Positions 25,033 through 34,287 are shown, counted from the stretch's first letter. The stretch is 64,000 bases of DNA from UBA9676 sp963730065 (GCA_963730065.1 CAVSQL010000020.1:248001-312000); one strand, 5' to 3'. Program-made: numbers and translations. Notes: generated by a model not told the origin, from the letters alone.

Positions 25033-25195
25033 TACAAACTCATACACAGCCCGGTCCGGACCAGCCCGCCCAGATCGTCTCGGGCCCTGGCGGCCAGCAG
25101 CGGCATGCAGTTGATCCCCAGCCAGCGTGTGGGCGAGAAGCCCGCACGGTAGCCGAATAGAGGGTCGGCTCCCGTCCGCAGATCCACGCCGTTTC

Positions 25196-25941
25196 TCAGG
25201 CGTCCCTGGTCATCATTCGCCACGCGCCGAGGATCGTCCAGGCCGCCAGCCAGGCGATGATGACGCAGACGGTCTGGGTGGCCGACCCGGGCAGCACTGA
25301 TTGCGCGGCGCCGGGGCGCGCGACGCCTCCGGTTACCCCCGGCAGCCCGAACACCGCCGGCAGCCGGATGGTTCCAGGTGCGCCATGGCCACCCCGACGA
25401 TTGATCGCTGCAGGTCCTGCAGATGGGGAATGGCAGCCAAGGCCAGGATCGGCGTCAGGATCATCTGGAGCACGATTATCAAGATCACCGGGACGGTTCT
25501 CTGCCCCATCAGCGACGCGAGCCCGAGGCCGAGGATGAGTCCGACGGCCGCTTCAAGCTCGATCCACAGTCCGGCCTTGATCATGAGGGAGATCGACGGG
25601 TAGCGGACAATCGCGGTGTAGCCGGGGTAGTCCTGGCTGGCGATCTTGACGGCCAGAGCTTCCAGCTTGGAGGGCGCGGGCTGGGCGGGGGTGATGGCTG
25701 ACTTCGACCAGTCAGGCGGGCCGGCGCATGCGACATTCCCCGGAATCTGTCCGTTGTAGGGGAGAGAGCAGACGACCGGCTTGGCGTGGTTCCCGGCCCA
25801 GTTCTCGAAGCCCGCGCGTGACAGGCCGGGAGGTATGTTTACGTTCGAGTCATTGATGAAGGCCGGTGCGGCGCCCGGCCGAACTGCACCGAGACAGCCG
25901 TACTCGGTACCGATTCGGAAATGCAGGATAACTGCTACCAC
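25196..25941 (-). pseudogene. ABC-2-type permease remnant (N-truncated, frameshifted)
   Basis: The first frame (25333-25941) shows LSRAGFENWAGNHAKPVVC, VRYPSISLMIKAGLWIELEAAVGLILGLGLASLMGQRTV and further membrane segments, as in actinobacterial ABC-2 permeases. At ~25366 a base is missing: HLEPSG continues in the neighbouring frame as LPAVFGLPGVTGG, a final membrane helix (TVCVIIAWLAAWTILGAW) and RMMTRDA-stop (TGA 25196-25198). The usual N-terminal helices are absent because the deaminase gene abuts. No ATPase gene is adjacent. Dead gene. Confidence 0.65.
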
Positions 25942-26435
25942 CTGAGCTGGGCGACCCGGTCGTAATCAGCCGCGGAGTACCCGGCCAAACCCTCCGACAG
26001 GGCAAAGACCCACTCCGCCACGCTCAGGGACAGCGCCAGGCGGCTGCACCGGGCGCAAAAGTGAGGCACCTGCAGCCGGACCGAGTCGTCCGCCTCAAGC
26101 CGCACATAGATCAGCGTCGACCCCTGGAGCATCCGCCAGCCATCACCCCCGCGGGCCAGCGTGATCGCCCGCTGCTCCGCGTGCGTCCGGCACTGGTCAT
26201 GGTGGCCAGACTCCCCGAACTTGCAGTAGCAGTGGTCTTCCCCCGGAAATGGCACACCGTTGTTACCCCAGGCCAGCAGACTGCCGTCTTTCACCAGCAC
26301 CGCGGCATGCCGGGTCCGGGCATGGGAATCCCTGGCCAGTTCCGCCGCCCGCTCTACCATCTGCTGCGCCACATGGCTGTCCTGACGGTTGAGCGGCCGC
26401 CACTGGGGGTGCTGCCCTGGTTGCACGCCTGCCAT
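25935..26435 (-). CDS. Cytidine/deoxycytidylate deaminase-like zinc protein
   Basis: 166 aa. The deaminase signature is present: RTHAEQRAITLAR (His-Ala-Glu) and PHFCARCSRLAL (Pro-...-Cys-x2-Cys), giving His/Cys/Cys zinc ligands and the catalytic Glu. Between strand 2 (TRHAAVLVKDGSLLAWGNNGV) and HAE lies an unusual Cys/His-rich insert (GEDHCYCKFGESGHHDQC), which could bind a second metal. It does not match free-nucleoside deaminases closely, so the substrate is open. Start ATG 26435 is uncertain; ATG 26 codons in is also possible. Confidence 0.75.
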   Translation of the reverse strand: MAGVQPGQHPQWRPLNRQDSHVAQQMVERAAELARDSHARTRHAAVLVKDGSLLAWGNNGVPFPGEDHCYCKFGESGHHDQCRTHAEQRAITLARGGDGWRMLQGSTLIYVRLEADDSVRLQVPHFCARCSRLALSLSVAEWVFALSEGLAGYSAADYDRVAQLRW

Positions 26436-26681
26436 CCCTTCGCAGCGAAGACTAATCCTTCGCCATAGGGCCTAGCGACCCCACAATGCCGCGGGCAGCG
26501 TATAGCTCTGGCCGGCTTGAGTGCGCCAGGAGATCCGCGCCCGCGCAGACCATCTATGCCGCTCTCAGAGCGTGGTCCCTGACGTGCGCAGACCGTCCGC
26601 CGGTGGTGCCAGCGGGACGGAGGATGTCCTGTCTGCCTGCTAGGGAGCTGCCGAGGGGTCCGGGGCAGGGAAGATGGAAGC

Positions 26682-26960
26682 ATGGACCCGTCGCCGCGCA
26701 GCCCCGCCGCGGATAGGCCGCGCGAGTGGCTTGCCCTGCCGGGCGGCGGGATCCGGCCCGTTGTCTCCGTCCCGGGCCATGGCGGCCCGGCCGAGTTGAT
26801 TGCGCACGCCGCGTGGCTGGCCGGCCTGGCGCCGGCCTGCCGGTGCGGCAGGCCGCGTCTGGGCTCTGGCCGGACCTGCGGCAGCGCGCAGTGCGTTGCC
26901 TGGTTGCGCGGGCAGGAAGTCAGCACCGCCACTTCAGATAGCGACCGGGTGATCATCTAG
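26682..26960 (+). CDS. Small Cys-rich hypothetical protein
   Basis: 92 aa from ATG 26682 with a GGAAG upstream. The C-terminal half has four Cys in ACRCGRPRLGSGRTCGSAQCVAWLRG, compatible with a zinc knuckle. The 3' end overlaps the convergent WYL regulator gene by 27 bases. No family recognised. Coding is likely but not certain. Confidence 0.4.
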   Translation: MDPSPRSPAADRPREWLALPGGGIRPVVSVPGHGGPAELIAHAAWLAGLAPACRCGRPRLGSGRTCGSAQCVAWLRGQEVSTATSDSDRVII

Positions 26961-27905
26961 GGCGGCCGCGAAACGCGTGGCGAGCGTAGCGACCGCGGCC
27001 CGGAGTTCCGGTCCGCCATCGACGCGGAAAGCGAACGGCACGCTCGCCAGCCACTCCTGCGCATACATCGCCGGATTGCTCGTGCTGCCGACGAGCACGC
27101 ACCCGTCTCCCGATGGTTCAAGCCGTCCCATGGGAGGCCGGATCCATGGTGCCACCTCAGCCAGCGGAGCGTCGAACACCACGTGGGTGGGGAACTCCCA
27201 CCCAGTTCCCAGGTTCTCCTCCAGCGCTGCGACCGGGTCGAGGCCGCCGGGCATCTCGAACTCGTGCGCGGTCTGCTGGACGGCACGGACCCGGTCGACC
27301 CGGTAAGTGCGGATCGCGTCCGCGCGATGGGAATGACACAGGAGGTACCACCGCCCGTGGCGGACGACGACCGCCCAGGGGTCCACCTCCGCCTCCCACT
27401 CCTGGCCGGTCTCGCTCCGATAGGTGACCAGCACGCGACGTCGGATCGCGACAGCAGCGACGAGTGCGCTGGTGGCGGCGGGATCTGGACGGGCCGAGTG
27501 CCGGTCGGGCGCAGCTGACGCGTGTTCTCGCAGCATGGCCGCTTGCCGTCCGACGCTCTCGGGCAGGGCCTGGATGACCTTGCCCAGGGCAGAACCGACG
27601 AGGTCGTCGACGTCGGCAGCCGCCGGCTGGCCGTCGAGCACCGCCATGACCAGACCAAGTGCCTCGGCCTGCGTGAAGACGACCGGAGGCAGCCTCGTCC
27701 CGCGCCCAAGCCGGTACCCGCCATGGGGGCCCCGGGCTGACTGGACGGGGATGCCGGCCTCCCGGAGGATCCCTACATACCGACGCACGGCCCGCTCCGT
27801 AACACCCAATCTCTCGGCGAGCTGGCCGGCTGTCGTGCCGGGGCGGCCCTGGAGGATCTCGAGGGCACGCAGCGCCCGTGCGGTGGGACTGAGATCGGTC
27901 GGCAC
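26934..27905 (-). CDS. WYL-domain transcriptional regulator (DeoR-type HTH)
   Basis: 323 aa. The N-terminal winged HTH is RALEILQGRPGTTAGQLAERLGVTERAVRRYV. The WYL domain (~145-230) has LVTYRSETGQEWEAEVDPWAVVVRHGRWYLLCHSH with the RWYL motif and DRVRAV. A WCX-type C-terminus follows. Such regulators sense small molecules or nucleic acid ligands. Divergent from the alpha/beta hydrolase at 28061; a shared inverted repeat in the 155-base spacer suggests control of both genes. Confidence 0.9.
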   Translation of the reverse strand: MPTDLSPTARALRALEILQGRPGTTAGQLAERLGVTERAVRRYVGILREAGIPVQSARGPHGGYRLGRGTRLPPVVFTQAEALGLVMAVLDGQPAAADVDDLVGSALGKVIQALPESVGRQAAMLREHASAAPDRHSARPDPAATSALVAAVAIRRRVLVTYRSETGQEWEAEVDPWAVVVRHGRWYLLCHSHRADAIRTYRVDRVRAVQQTAHEFEMPGGLDPVAALEENLGTGWEFPTHVVFDAPLAEVAPWIRPPMGRLEPSGDGCVLVGSTSNPAMYAQEWLASVPFAFRVDGGPELRAAVATLATRFAAALDDHPVAI

Positions 27906-27912
27906 ACGAGCA

Positions 27913-27986
27913 GACTAGGTGGTCACGAGATAAACCGGAAGCAGATCGTCCGGAACTGGCCCTAGCGTGATGTCCATGACCTAGTC
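27913..27986. promoter_or_regulatory. Candidate WYL-regulator operator pair
   Basis: GACTAGGT (27913-27920) and ACCTAGTC (27979-27986) are exact inverted copies 58 bases apart, each near one of the two divergent gene starts. Related CCTAG also occurs at 27961. Not tested. Confidence 0.35.
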
Positions 27987-28060
27987 GTCCTCGACGAGAA
28001 ATGGACCGCCCGCTCTATGCCGAACGTAATCTGACCGCACTGGGGAAAGGGGAACTGATC

Positions 28061-28747
28061 ATGGACATCCTGCTCATTGCTGGCCTGTGGCTCGACGGAT
28101 CCGCCTGGAACGACGTCGGGTCCGCACTCGAGCCACTCGGCCACCGCCCCGTACCGCTCACCCTCCCGGGTCAGGGTGACGGATCTGCGTCCGCCACGCT
28201 CGACGACCAGGCGGCAGCGGTGCTCGCCGCCGTGGACTCAGCGTCCGAAAAGCCCATGGTGGTGGGGCATTCCGCCGCCTGCACCCTGGCTTGGCTGGCC
28301 GCCGACGCGCGACCGGAGCACGTCGCCAAAATCGTCCTCATCGGCGGCTTCCCGTCCGCCGACGGGGAGCCCTACGCCGACTTCTTCGAGCTGAAGGATG
28401 GCGTCATGCCCTTCCCCGGCTGGGGCCCATTCGAGGGACCAGACTCTGCTGACCTCGACGAGGAGGCCAGGCGAATCATCGCGTCTGCTGCGATTCCCGT
28501 CCCCGAGGGGGTGGCCAAGGGCGTGGTGCGGCTGGCGGACGAGCGACGGTTCGACGTCCCGGTCGTGCTCGTGTGCCCCGAGTTCACACCGGCCCAGGCT
28601 CAGGAGTGGATCGCCGCCGGGGAGGTGCCCGAGCTCGCAAAGGCCAAGCACCTTAGCTTCGTCGACATCGACTCCGGCCACTGGCCCATGGTCAGCACGC
28701 CGATCGAACTCGCCCGGCTCCTTGCCGCAGCGGCTGCCCAGGCATGA
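28061..28747 (+). CDS. Alpha/beta hydrolase
   Basis: 228 aa. The core has oxyanion strand LLIAGLWLDGSAWNDV, nucleophile elbow VVGHSAACTLAWL (Gly-His-Ser-Ala-Ala), and a C-terminal DSGHWPMVSTP with the catalytic His; an Asp lies in the VVLVCPEFTP region. ATG 28061 is supported by GGGGAAAGG. Close relatives are called esterase/lipase-like, and are often paired with WYL regulators, as here. Substrate unknown. Confidence 0.88.
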   Translation: MDILLIAGLWLDGSAWNDVGSALEPLGHRPVPLTLPGQGDGSASATLDDQAAAVLAAVDSASEKPMVVGHSAACTLAWLAADARPEHVAKIVLIGGFPSADGEPYADFFELKDGVMPFPGWGPFEGPDSADLDEEARRIIASAAIPVPEGVAKGVVRLADERRFDVPVVLVCPEFTPAQAQEWIAAGEVPELAKAKHLSFVDIDSGHWPMVSTPIELARLLAAAAAQA

Positions 28748-28992
28748 CATGGCGCCGCAGCCGGGGAGCCGGAAACGTCGCATGCCCTCGGCGAGGAACT
28801 CCACGGCCGGCTGCCGAACTCGCGCCGCTGTCCTGTCCGGATGCCGCGCCAGATCCGAGTTCCAGGCGGTACGGCCGCCTGCACACGACGCGGACATCGC
28901 AGGGCCGTTGAGGTGATCGCCCGCCCAGCGGTGTCAGGATGGCTATCTCAGAAATACCGGTTACGTCCTGGGGCTGACGGCCGTCGGTCAGG

Positions 28993-30150
28993 TCAGTCGA
29001 GGTAGTCCCGGAGGACGTTGGACCGGGACGGGTGCCGGAGCTTCGACATGGCCTTGGACTCGATCTGCCGGATCCGCTCTCTGGTGACCCCGTAGACCTT
29101 GCCGATCTCGTCCAGGGTCTTGGGCTGCCCGTCGGCCAGCCCGAACCGCATGGACACCACGCCGGCCTCGCGCTCGGAGAGCGTGTCGAGCACCGAGTGC
29201 AGATGCTCCTGCAGCAGCGTGAAGCTCACCGCCTCACCGGGCTGGATGGCCTCGGAGTCCTCGATCAGGTCGCCGAACTCGCTGTCGCCGTCCTCGCCGA
29301 GCGGGGTGTGCAGCGAGATCGGCTCCCGGCTGTACTTCTGCACCTCGATGACCTTCTCCGGGGTCATGTCCAGCTCGGCCGCGAGTTCCCCTGCGGTGGG
29401 CTCCCGGCCCAGGTCCTGCAGCATCTGCCGCCGCGCCCGGGCCAGCTTGCTGACGGCCTCGACCATGTGCACCGGAATCCGGATGGTCCGCGCCTGGTCG
29501 GCCATGGCCCGGGTGATGGCCTGCCGGATCCACCAGGTGGCGTAGGTGGAGAACTTGTAGCCCTTGGTGTAGTCGAACTTCTCCACGCCACGGATCAGGC
29601 CCAGGTTGCCTTCCTGGATCAGATCCAGGAACAGCATCCCCCGGCCGGCATACCGCCTGGCCAGCGAGACGACCAGGCGCAGGTTGGCCTCCACCAGGTG
29701 GTTCTTGGCTCTCCTGCCGTCTTCGGCGACCCGCTCAAGGTCAATGCTCTGGCCGGGGCGCAGCACCCCGCTGCCTCCGGCGAGCTTGTGATCAGCGAAC
29801 AGGCCCGCCTCTATCCGCTTGGCCAGCTCGACCTCCTGCCCGGCGTTGAGCAGCGACACCTTGCCGATCTGTTTGAGGTAGTCCTTGACCGGGTCGGCCG
29901 TAGCGCCGCCGAGTGCCACCTGGGCGGCGGGAAGGCCCTCGTCGTCATCGCCGGAAACGAACGGCTCGTCCTGGCTCTCCTCGCTCGCCGCCTTCGACGG
30001 GTGGCCGGCGGCAGCCGCGACGCCGCCCTGGCCGGTACCTGGCTCAGGCTCGCCGGCCACCACGATCACCTCTTCGATCGCTGGACCGCAGTGCGCCGCG
30101 GTGGGGCTCGACGCCTGGCTGGCCGGGCTGGCTCGCGACACAGGCATCCT
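28993..30150 (-). CDS. Primary-like RNA polymerase sigma factor (HrdB/SigA group)
   Basis: 385 aa from ATG 30148-30150 (GGGAGAGG just before). Region 1.2 is DPVKDYLKQIGKVSLLNAGQEVELAKRIEAG. Region 2 is NLRLVVSLARRYAGRGMLFLDLIQEGNLGLIRGVEKFDYTKGYKFSTYATWWIRQAITRAMADQ. Region 3 and region 4.2 (TLDEIGKVYGVTRERIRQIESKAMSKLRHP) are complete. The N-terminal extension is short (~100 aa) compared with a main HrdB, so this is more likely a group 2 (HrdA/C/D-like) sigma. The gene starts with non-family sequence if read from 30267. It stands alone. Confidence 0.9.
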   Translation of the reverse strand, partial: RMPVSRASPASQASSPTAAHCGPAIEEVIVVAGEPEPGTGQGGVAAAAGHPSKAASEESQDEPFVSGDDDEGLPAAQVALGGATADPVKDYLKQIGKVSLLNAGQEVELAKRIEAGLFADHKLAGGSGVLRPGQSIDLERVAEDGRRAKNHLVEANLRLVVSLARRYAGRGMLFLDLIQEGNLGLIRGVEKFDYTKGYKFSTYATWWIRQAITRAMADQARTIRIPVHMVEAVSKLARARRQMLQDLGREPTAGELAAELDMTPEKVIEVQKYSREPISLHTPLGEDGDSEFGDLIEDSEAIQPGEAVSFTLLQEHLHSVLDTLSEREAGVVSMRFGLADGQPKTLDEIGKVYGVTRERIRQIESKAMSKLRHPSRSNVLRDYLD

Positions 30151-30506
30151 CTCCCGAATATGCAGGCCAACAAACGGGACATACCGCTGAACCCGCGCTG
30201 CCGGCCAGGTGCCGGAAGACAAGATGACAGAAAACCAGAGCGGCCGCCTCGTCCTCTTCCACATCACACTAGGCGGAGTCAGGGGCGGCTCGTGACCGGG
30301 ATCCCGGGCCGGGCTGGGCAGGCGCCCCGGCCGGGTGTTCGCTCCAGCCGCACCCCGCTGGCCGAGCCGGGAAAAGATCCAGCTGCCGGGCAGTTAGCCA
30401 GCCACGCGGTTTCAGCCCGCGCGCGTTCCGTGACAGGCTGGCCAAAGCAAGTGGCGAGCGCGGCCCCAGCCATGGCGGGCGCCGCATGCACAACCAAGAG
30501 GTCAAG

Positions 30507-30710
30507 ATGACGCAGGGCACTGTGAAGTGGTTCAACGGCGACAAGGGCTACGGCTTCATCGCGGTCGAGGGCGGCCCGGACGTGTTCGTGCACTTCAGCG
30601 CGATCACCGGCGGCGGCTACCGCAGCCTGGAGGAAGGACAGAAGGTCGAGCTCGACATCACCCAGGGCCAGAAGGGACCCCAGGCGGAAAACGTCAGGGT
30701 CATTGCCTGA
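30507..30710 (+). CDS. Cold-shock protein (CspA family)
   Basis: 67 aa. The RNP1-like motif is KGYGFIAVEGGPDVFVHFSAI, preceded by MTQGTVKWFNGD; the full single OB-fold is present. It binds single-stranded RNA or DNA and acts as an RNA chaperone. ATG 30507 has AAGAGG upstream. A 7-bp-arm hairpin (30692-30712) overlaps its stop and may terminate transcription. Confidence 0.95.
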   Translation: MTQGTVKWFNGDKGYGFIAVEGGPDVFVHFSAITGGGYRSLEEGQKVELDITQGQKGPQAENVRVIA

Positions 30711-30712
30711 CG
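30692..30712 (+). terminator. Weak hairpin at the cold-shock gene stop
   Basis: CGTCAGG (30692-30698) pairs with CCTGACG (30706-30712) across a 7-base loop containing the end of the coding region. Confidence 0.35.
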
Positions 30713-30821
30713 CATCGGCAGCAAGCGAGCCGCGAGGCCACCAGCGCGCATAGCCGCCTCTGGGCGCCAGTCTGCCACGGGCATCGTCCATCGCTGGCAG
30801 CCGGCGGGCTCGTGCGCGTGG

Positions 30822-31280
30822 TCAGTCTGACCGGAGCCGGGCGATCAGCTCGATCTCCACGGCGATGTCGAAGGGCAGCTCCGCGAGACCGACGGCGCTG
30901 CGGGTGTGACGCCCTGCGTCACCGAAGACATCCACCAGCAGGTCGGAGCATCCGTCGATAACGGCGGGAGTCTGGTTAAAACCAGGCGCGACGTTGACCA
31001 TCCCGAACACCTTCACGATCCGGGCGATGCGGTCAAGATCACCTAGCTCGGCCCGCAGGGTGGCGAGGATGGACAGTGCGGTCAACCGCGCCGCCTGCTT
31101 TCCCTCTTCGAGGGACAGGTCCCGGCCGACCTTTCCACGGATGATGTTCTCGCCGTCGATCGGTCCGTGGCCCCCGGCATACACGATGCCGTTGTCCACT
31201 ACACATCCGAGATAGTTGCCTGCGGGAGGAAACACGGGGGGAAGCGTGATGCCGAGCTCGTGAAGTCGCTGATCGATCAC
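30822..31280 (-). CDS. RidA (YjgF/YER057c/UK114) family protein
   Basis: 152 aa. Features: PAGNYLGCVVDNGIVYAGGHGPIDG, ALSILATLRAELGDLDRIARIVKVFGMVNVAPGF and a C-terminal GLAELPFDIAVEIELIA. These are the trimer-forming strands of RidA. The insert-bearing 'GHGP' type belongs to longer Rid subfamilies in which the Arg that activates 2-aminoacrylate is not always kept; here SAVGLAELP replaces the usual R-x-x-V-x-V. Imine deaminase activity is thus plausible but not sure. GTG start at 31280. Confidence 0.88.
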   Translation of the reverse strand: MIDQRLHELGITLPPVFPPAGNYLGCVVDNGIVYAGGHGPIDGENIIRGKVGRDLSLEEGKQAARLTALSILATLRAELGDLDRIARIVKVFGMVNVAPGFNQTPAVIDGCSDLLVDVFGDAGRHTRSAVGLAELPFDIAVEIELIARLRSD

Positions 31281-31366
31281 GTGCGGGATCCTACGACCTC
31301 AGCCCAGCCATTAGAAGGGTGCGGGCCCGCCCGGGTCCAGTCTGGCGTGCCGCGCATACTGTCGGC

Positions 31367-31738
31367 ATGCCTGTCCGACTTCACCACATCGTCATTGACG
31401 CCCACGACCTGCCTGGGCTGGCCCGGTTCTGGACGCAGGCGCTCGGCTGGGAGGTTCTTTCCGAGCGCGAGCGTGAGATCGTCATCGGGCCCGCCGAGAA
31501 CGCACCCGTAGGGATGTGCTTCATGCCGGTCACCGACCCCAAGACGGTCAAGAACCGCGTGCATCTCGACCTGACCAGCAGCGCAGCTGACCGCGATCAG
31601 GAGATTGGCCGGCTGCTCGCCCTGGGGGCCCGCCGGGTTGACATCGGACAGACCGGCGCCGAGTCCTGGACTGTCCTCGCCGATCCTGAGGGAAACGAGT
31701 TCTGCGTAGTGCGCCCGAAGCAAACACTCACCCGCTAA
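31367..31738 (+). CDS. VOC family protein
   Basis: 123 aa. MPVRLHHIVIDAHDLPGLARFWTQALGW and SWTVLADPEGNEFCVVRP mark the two halves of a glyoxalase-like domain. This type (HHIVIDxxDLPxLARFW...DPEGNEFCV) is multiplied in actinomycetes. The ending DPEGNEFCV is the same as in the gene fragment beside the serine-integrase element (3664-3702), so this is a useful intact comparison. Divergent from ridA. Confidence 0.88.
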   Translation: MPVRLHHIVIDAHDLPGLARFWTQALGWEVLSEREREIVIGPAENAPVGMCFMPVTDPKTVKNRVHLDLTSSAADRDQEIGRLLALGARRVDIGQTGAESWTVLADPEGNEFCVVRPKQTLTR

Positions 31739-32026
31739 GGCTGAGCACAGAGGCGGCAGACATACCTGGCCCGCGGCAGATCCGTACGTTTCCCATGGCC
31801 CGACAAGCCAGGCAAAACATGCGACTGGGCCTGGCCTGTCGAGTGCACCCCACCTACCGGAAAGCCGCCGGCACGGGCTCTTACGCCGGTGGCGCGGCGA
31901 CCCAGGCGAGGCTCCGGCGGTAGTCGGCGTCCGCGGGCTCGTTCACTGCCACATTGACCTGCGGCGACTCTGGTAGCCTCGACTGGACAGGGGCTAGGGA
32001 AAGCGCGCGGGGTGGCGAAGTCGGCA
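31739..32026. other. Gene-free stretch upstream of histidine kinase operon
   Basis: About 290 bases without a convincing gene on either strand. The long minus-strand frame that crosses it (31735-32868) is antisense to the kinase. It should carry the promoter of the kinase transcript. Confidence 0.4.
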
Positions 32027-32167
32027 ATGATGATCGTCGGCGAAGGCTGCGCGGTCTCACCCGAGGCGATGGCGCGTGATGTGCGCCGCTGTTGCGCCGC
32101 TGGGTCCTGGTCCGTCTGGGCGCCGCCGGGTGCTGATCCGCTCGCTGCACTGGGCAGGTTCGGCTGA
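32027..32167 (+). CDS. Possible 46-aa leader ORF coupled to the kinase
   Basis: From ATG 32027 the frame MMIVGEGCAVSPEAMARDV... runs to a TGA at 32165-32167 that shares its last base with the kinase ATG (TGATG). Such overlap usually reflects translational coupling. Two Cys sit side by side (RRCCAAG). No family recognised and no clear Shine-Dalgarno. It may instead be the tail of a lost upstream gene. Confidence 0.3.
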   Translation: MMIVGEGCAVSPEAMARDVRRCCAAGSWSVWAPPGADPLAALGRFG

Positions 32168-33562
32168 TGCTCATTGACGGTCTGCGTGACATCTTCCTGT
32201 TCGAGGGGCTCAGCGACGAGCAACTCCATGAGCTGGTCGCGGCCGGTGATGAGGTGCGCTTCGACAGCGGCGATGTGCTGTTCCGTGAGGGTGAGGCCGC
32301 TGACTTCTGGTGGGTATTGCTGGAAGGGCGGGTGGAGCTGCTGCGCCGCTCTCGATGGGAGGAATCGGTCGCCGGGGTGATGGACCGGCCGGGAGTCTGG
32401 GCGGGGGGCTTCCGCGCATGGTCGGACCAGGCCGGGTACCTGGCGACCGGCCGCGGGGCCAGCTCGGGCGTCATGCTGCGAGTCCCCTCCGAGGCGCTGG
32501 GGGAACGGGTGCTCGCCTGGTTCTCGTTCGGCGTGCACCTGATCGAGGGCTTCTTCCAGACGGTGCGCAACATGGAAGCCCTTTCGCGCCAGCGGGAGGC
32601 GCTCGCCGCTCTCGGCACGCTGGCGGCAGGTCTGGCTCACGAGATCAACAACCCGGCGTCCGCGGCTGTGCGTGCGGTTGGGGCGTTGCAGGACACCAGC
32701 GATGTGCTGCTGTCGTCGCTTGTGCGCCTCGCCGAGCGATCCCTGTCGGCGGAACAGTTCATCGCTATCGACACACTGCGGCGTGAGATCGAAGCGGGGG
32801 CAGCGAGCGTGAGTCCGCTGGCGGCCGCCGATCGCGAGGAAGCGCTGGCTGACTGGCTCCAGACGCACGGGGTCACCGCCGCGTGGGATATCGCTCCCGC
32901 TCTTGCGGCGGCGGGTGCCGACATTGCCTGGTGCGAACGGGCCGGCCAGATACTTGGCGGCGGCACGCTCGAACCTGGCCTGGAATGGGTGGCAAGCACC
33001 CTGTCGGCGGCGGTGCTGCTTTCGGAAGTGAAGGAGGCAACAGAGCGGGTTTCGGGACTCGTCGCGGCGATGAAGTCATACGCGCAGCTCGACCGGGCCG
33101 CGATGCAATTCGTCGAACGTCACAGAAGGTATCGACAGCACCCTGGTGATGCTGGGGCAAAGGCTGGGAGACGGCGTAACTGTCATCCGCGATTACGGAA
33201 CCGGCGTGCCTCAGATCGAGGCGAACCCAGGCGAGCTCAACCAGGTCTGGACGAACATCATCGGCAACGCCATCGATGCCATGGATGCCAGCGGAACGCT
33301 CCGCATCTCGACACGGGCCAGCACCGAGCACGTCGTCGTCGAGATCGTCGACACCGGCCATGGGATGCCCGCCGAGGTGCAGGCCCGTGCGTTCGAGGCG
33401 TTCTACACCACCAAGGACGTCGGCCAAGGCGCCGGTCTTGGCCTTGACATCTCACGCCGCATCGTCGTCGAGCGCCACCACGGCCAGATCACCATCGATT
33501 CGCGGCCCGGCGAGACCATCCTCCGCGTCCAGCTCCCGTGCCGCCGCAAGAACCATCAGTGA
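32167..33562 (+). pseudogene. Cyclic-nucleotide-binding-domain histidine kinase, frameshifted
   Basis: Residues 1-130 form a cNMP-binding-like domain (LFEGLSDEQLHELVAAGDEVRFDSGDVLFREGEAADFWWVLLEG). The phosphoacceptor box is LAAGLAHEINNPASAAVRAV (~165). After YAQLDRAAMQFV the frame is lost: GTCGAACGTC (~33110-33119) appears to carry one extra A relative to GTCGACGTC. The neighbouring frame gives VTEGIDSTLVMLGQRL and an intact HATPase domain with the N box NIIGNAIDAM and the G boxes DTGHGMP and GAGLGLDISRRIV, to TGA 33560-33562. With the extra base removed, a complete ~464-aa sensor kinase results. Related actinobacterial kinases sit with thioredoxin-reductase-like genes, absent here. Confidence 0.7.
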
Positions 33563-33674
33563 CGCAGGTCAGCCGCGGCAACGATGGCCCGCGGCGCGCC
33601 CGTACCGTCAGCGATGAGTGTCGGCCCGGCCGGCCGTCACAAGGGGGCATGACAATGGAAACGGAGGCCGCGAC

Positions 33675-34175
33675 ATGAGCCACGAGCCGCAGATCCAGGC
33701 GTGCGCCGCGCACGACTACGCCGCCATCCCGGTGACCGTCACCATGGACAGCATCGCCGACGCCGTGGACCAGGCCTTCCCCGAACTCTTCGGATGGCTG
33801 GCCGGCCACGGTATCGCCGCCAGCGGTCCGCCGTTCATCCGCTACCTGGTCATCGACATGGCAGCGGAGCTGGAGATCGAGCTGGCGGTGCCGGTCGGCG
33901 CGCCGATCGCCGCAAGCGGGCGCGTCCGGCCCGGCGTCCTCCCGGAGGGCACGTATGCGGTGCTGCGGCACACCGGGCCGTACGACGGCCTGATCACCAG
34001 CAATGCCGCGCTGCAACAGTGGGCGCGCGAGCGCGGGGTCACGTTCGACACCTGGGATACCGCCAACGGCACAGCCTGGCGCAGCCGGGCCGAGCACTAT
34101 CTGACCGACCCCTCCAAAGAGCCCGACCCCGCGAAGTGGGAGGTCAGCGTCGCCTACCTGACCAGCCAAGCCTAA
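33675..34175 (+). CDS. GyrI-like effector-binding domain protein
   Basis: 166 aa. A stand-alone SHV2/GyrI-like fold, the effector domain of AraC/MerR-type regulators without DNA-binding part: IPVTVTMDSIADAVDQAFPELFGWLAGHG, YLVIDMAAELEIELAVPVG, LPEGTYAVLRHTGPYDGLITSNAALQQWA. These bind hydrophobic small molecules; some hydrolyse cyclopropanoids. The conserved Glu-x-Glu in ELEIELAVPV fits. ATG 33675 with GGAGG upstream. Confidence 0.88.
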   Translation: MSHEPQIQACAAHDYAAIPVTVTMDSIADAVDQAFPELFGWLAGHGIAASGPPFIRYLVIDMAAELEIELAVPVGAPIAASGRVRPGVLPEGTYAVLRHTGPYDGLITSNAALQQWARERGVTFDTWDTANGTAWRSRAEHYLTDPSKEPDPAKWEVSVAYLTSQA

Positions 34176-34287
34176 AACTCGGGCGCTGCGCGCCACCTGC
34201 TGCAGCCGACTTTCGCCACAGCCGAGGCGCAGGTTGCCGCCCGATCCCGGCCGGGCACCCGGGGCCTGCCGAGAGCCGTTCAGGGTC

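Noticed and set aside
31735..32868. 377-codon minus-strand frame over the histidine kinase
   Set aside because: No recognisable motif and antisense to the cNMP-binding and H-box region.
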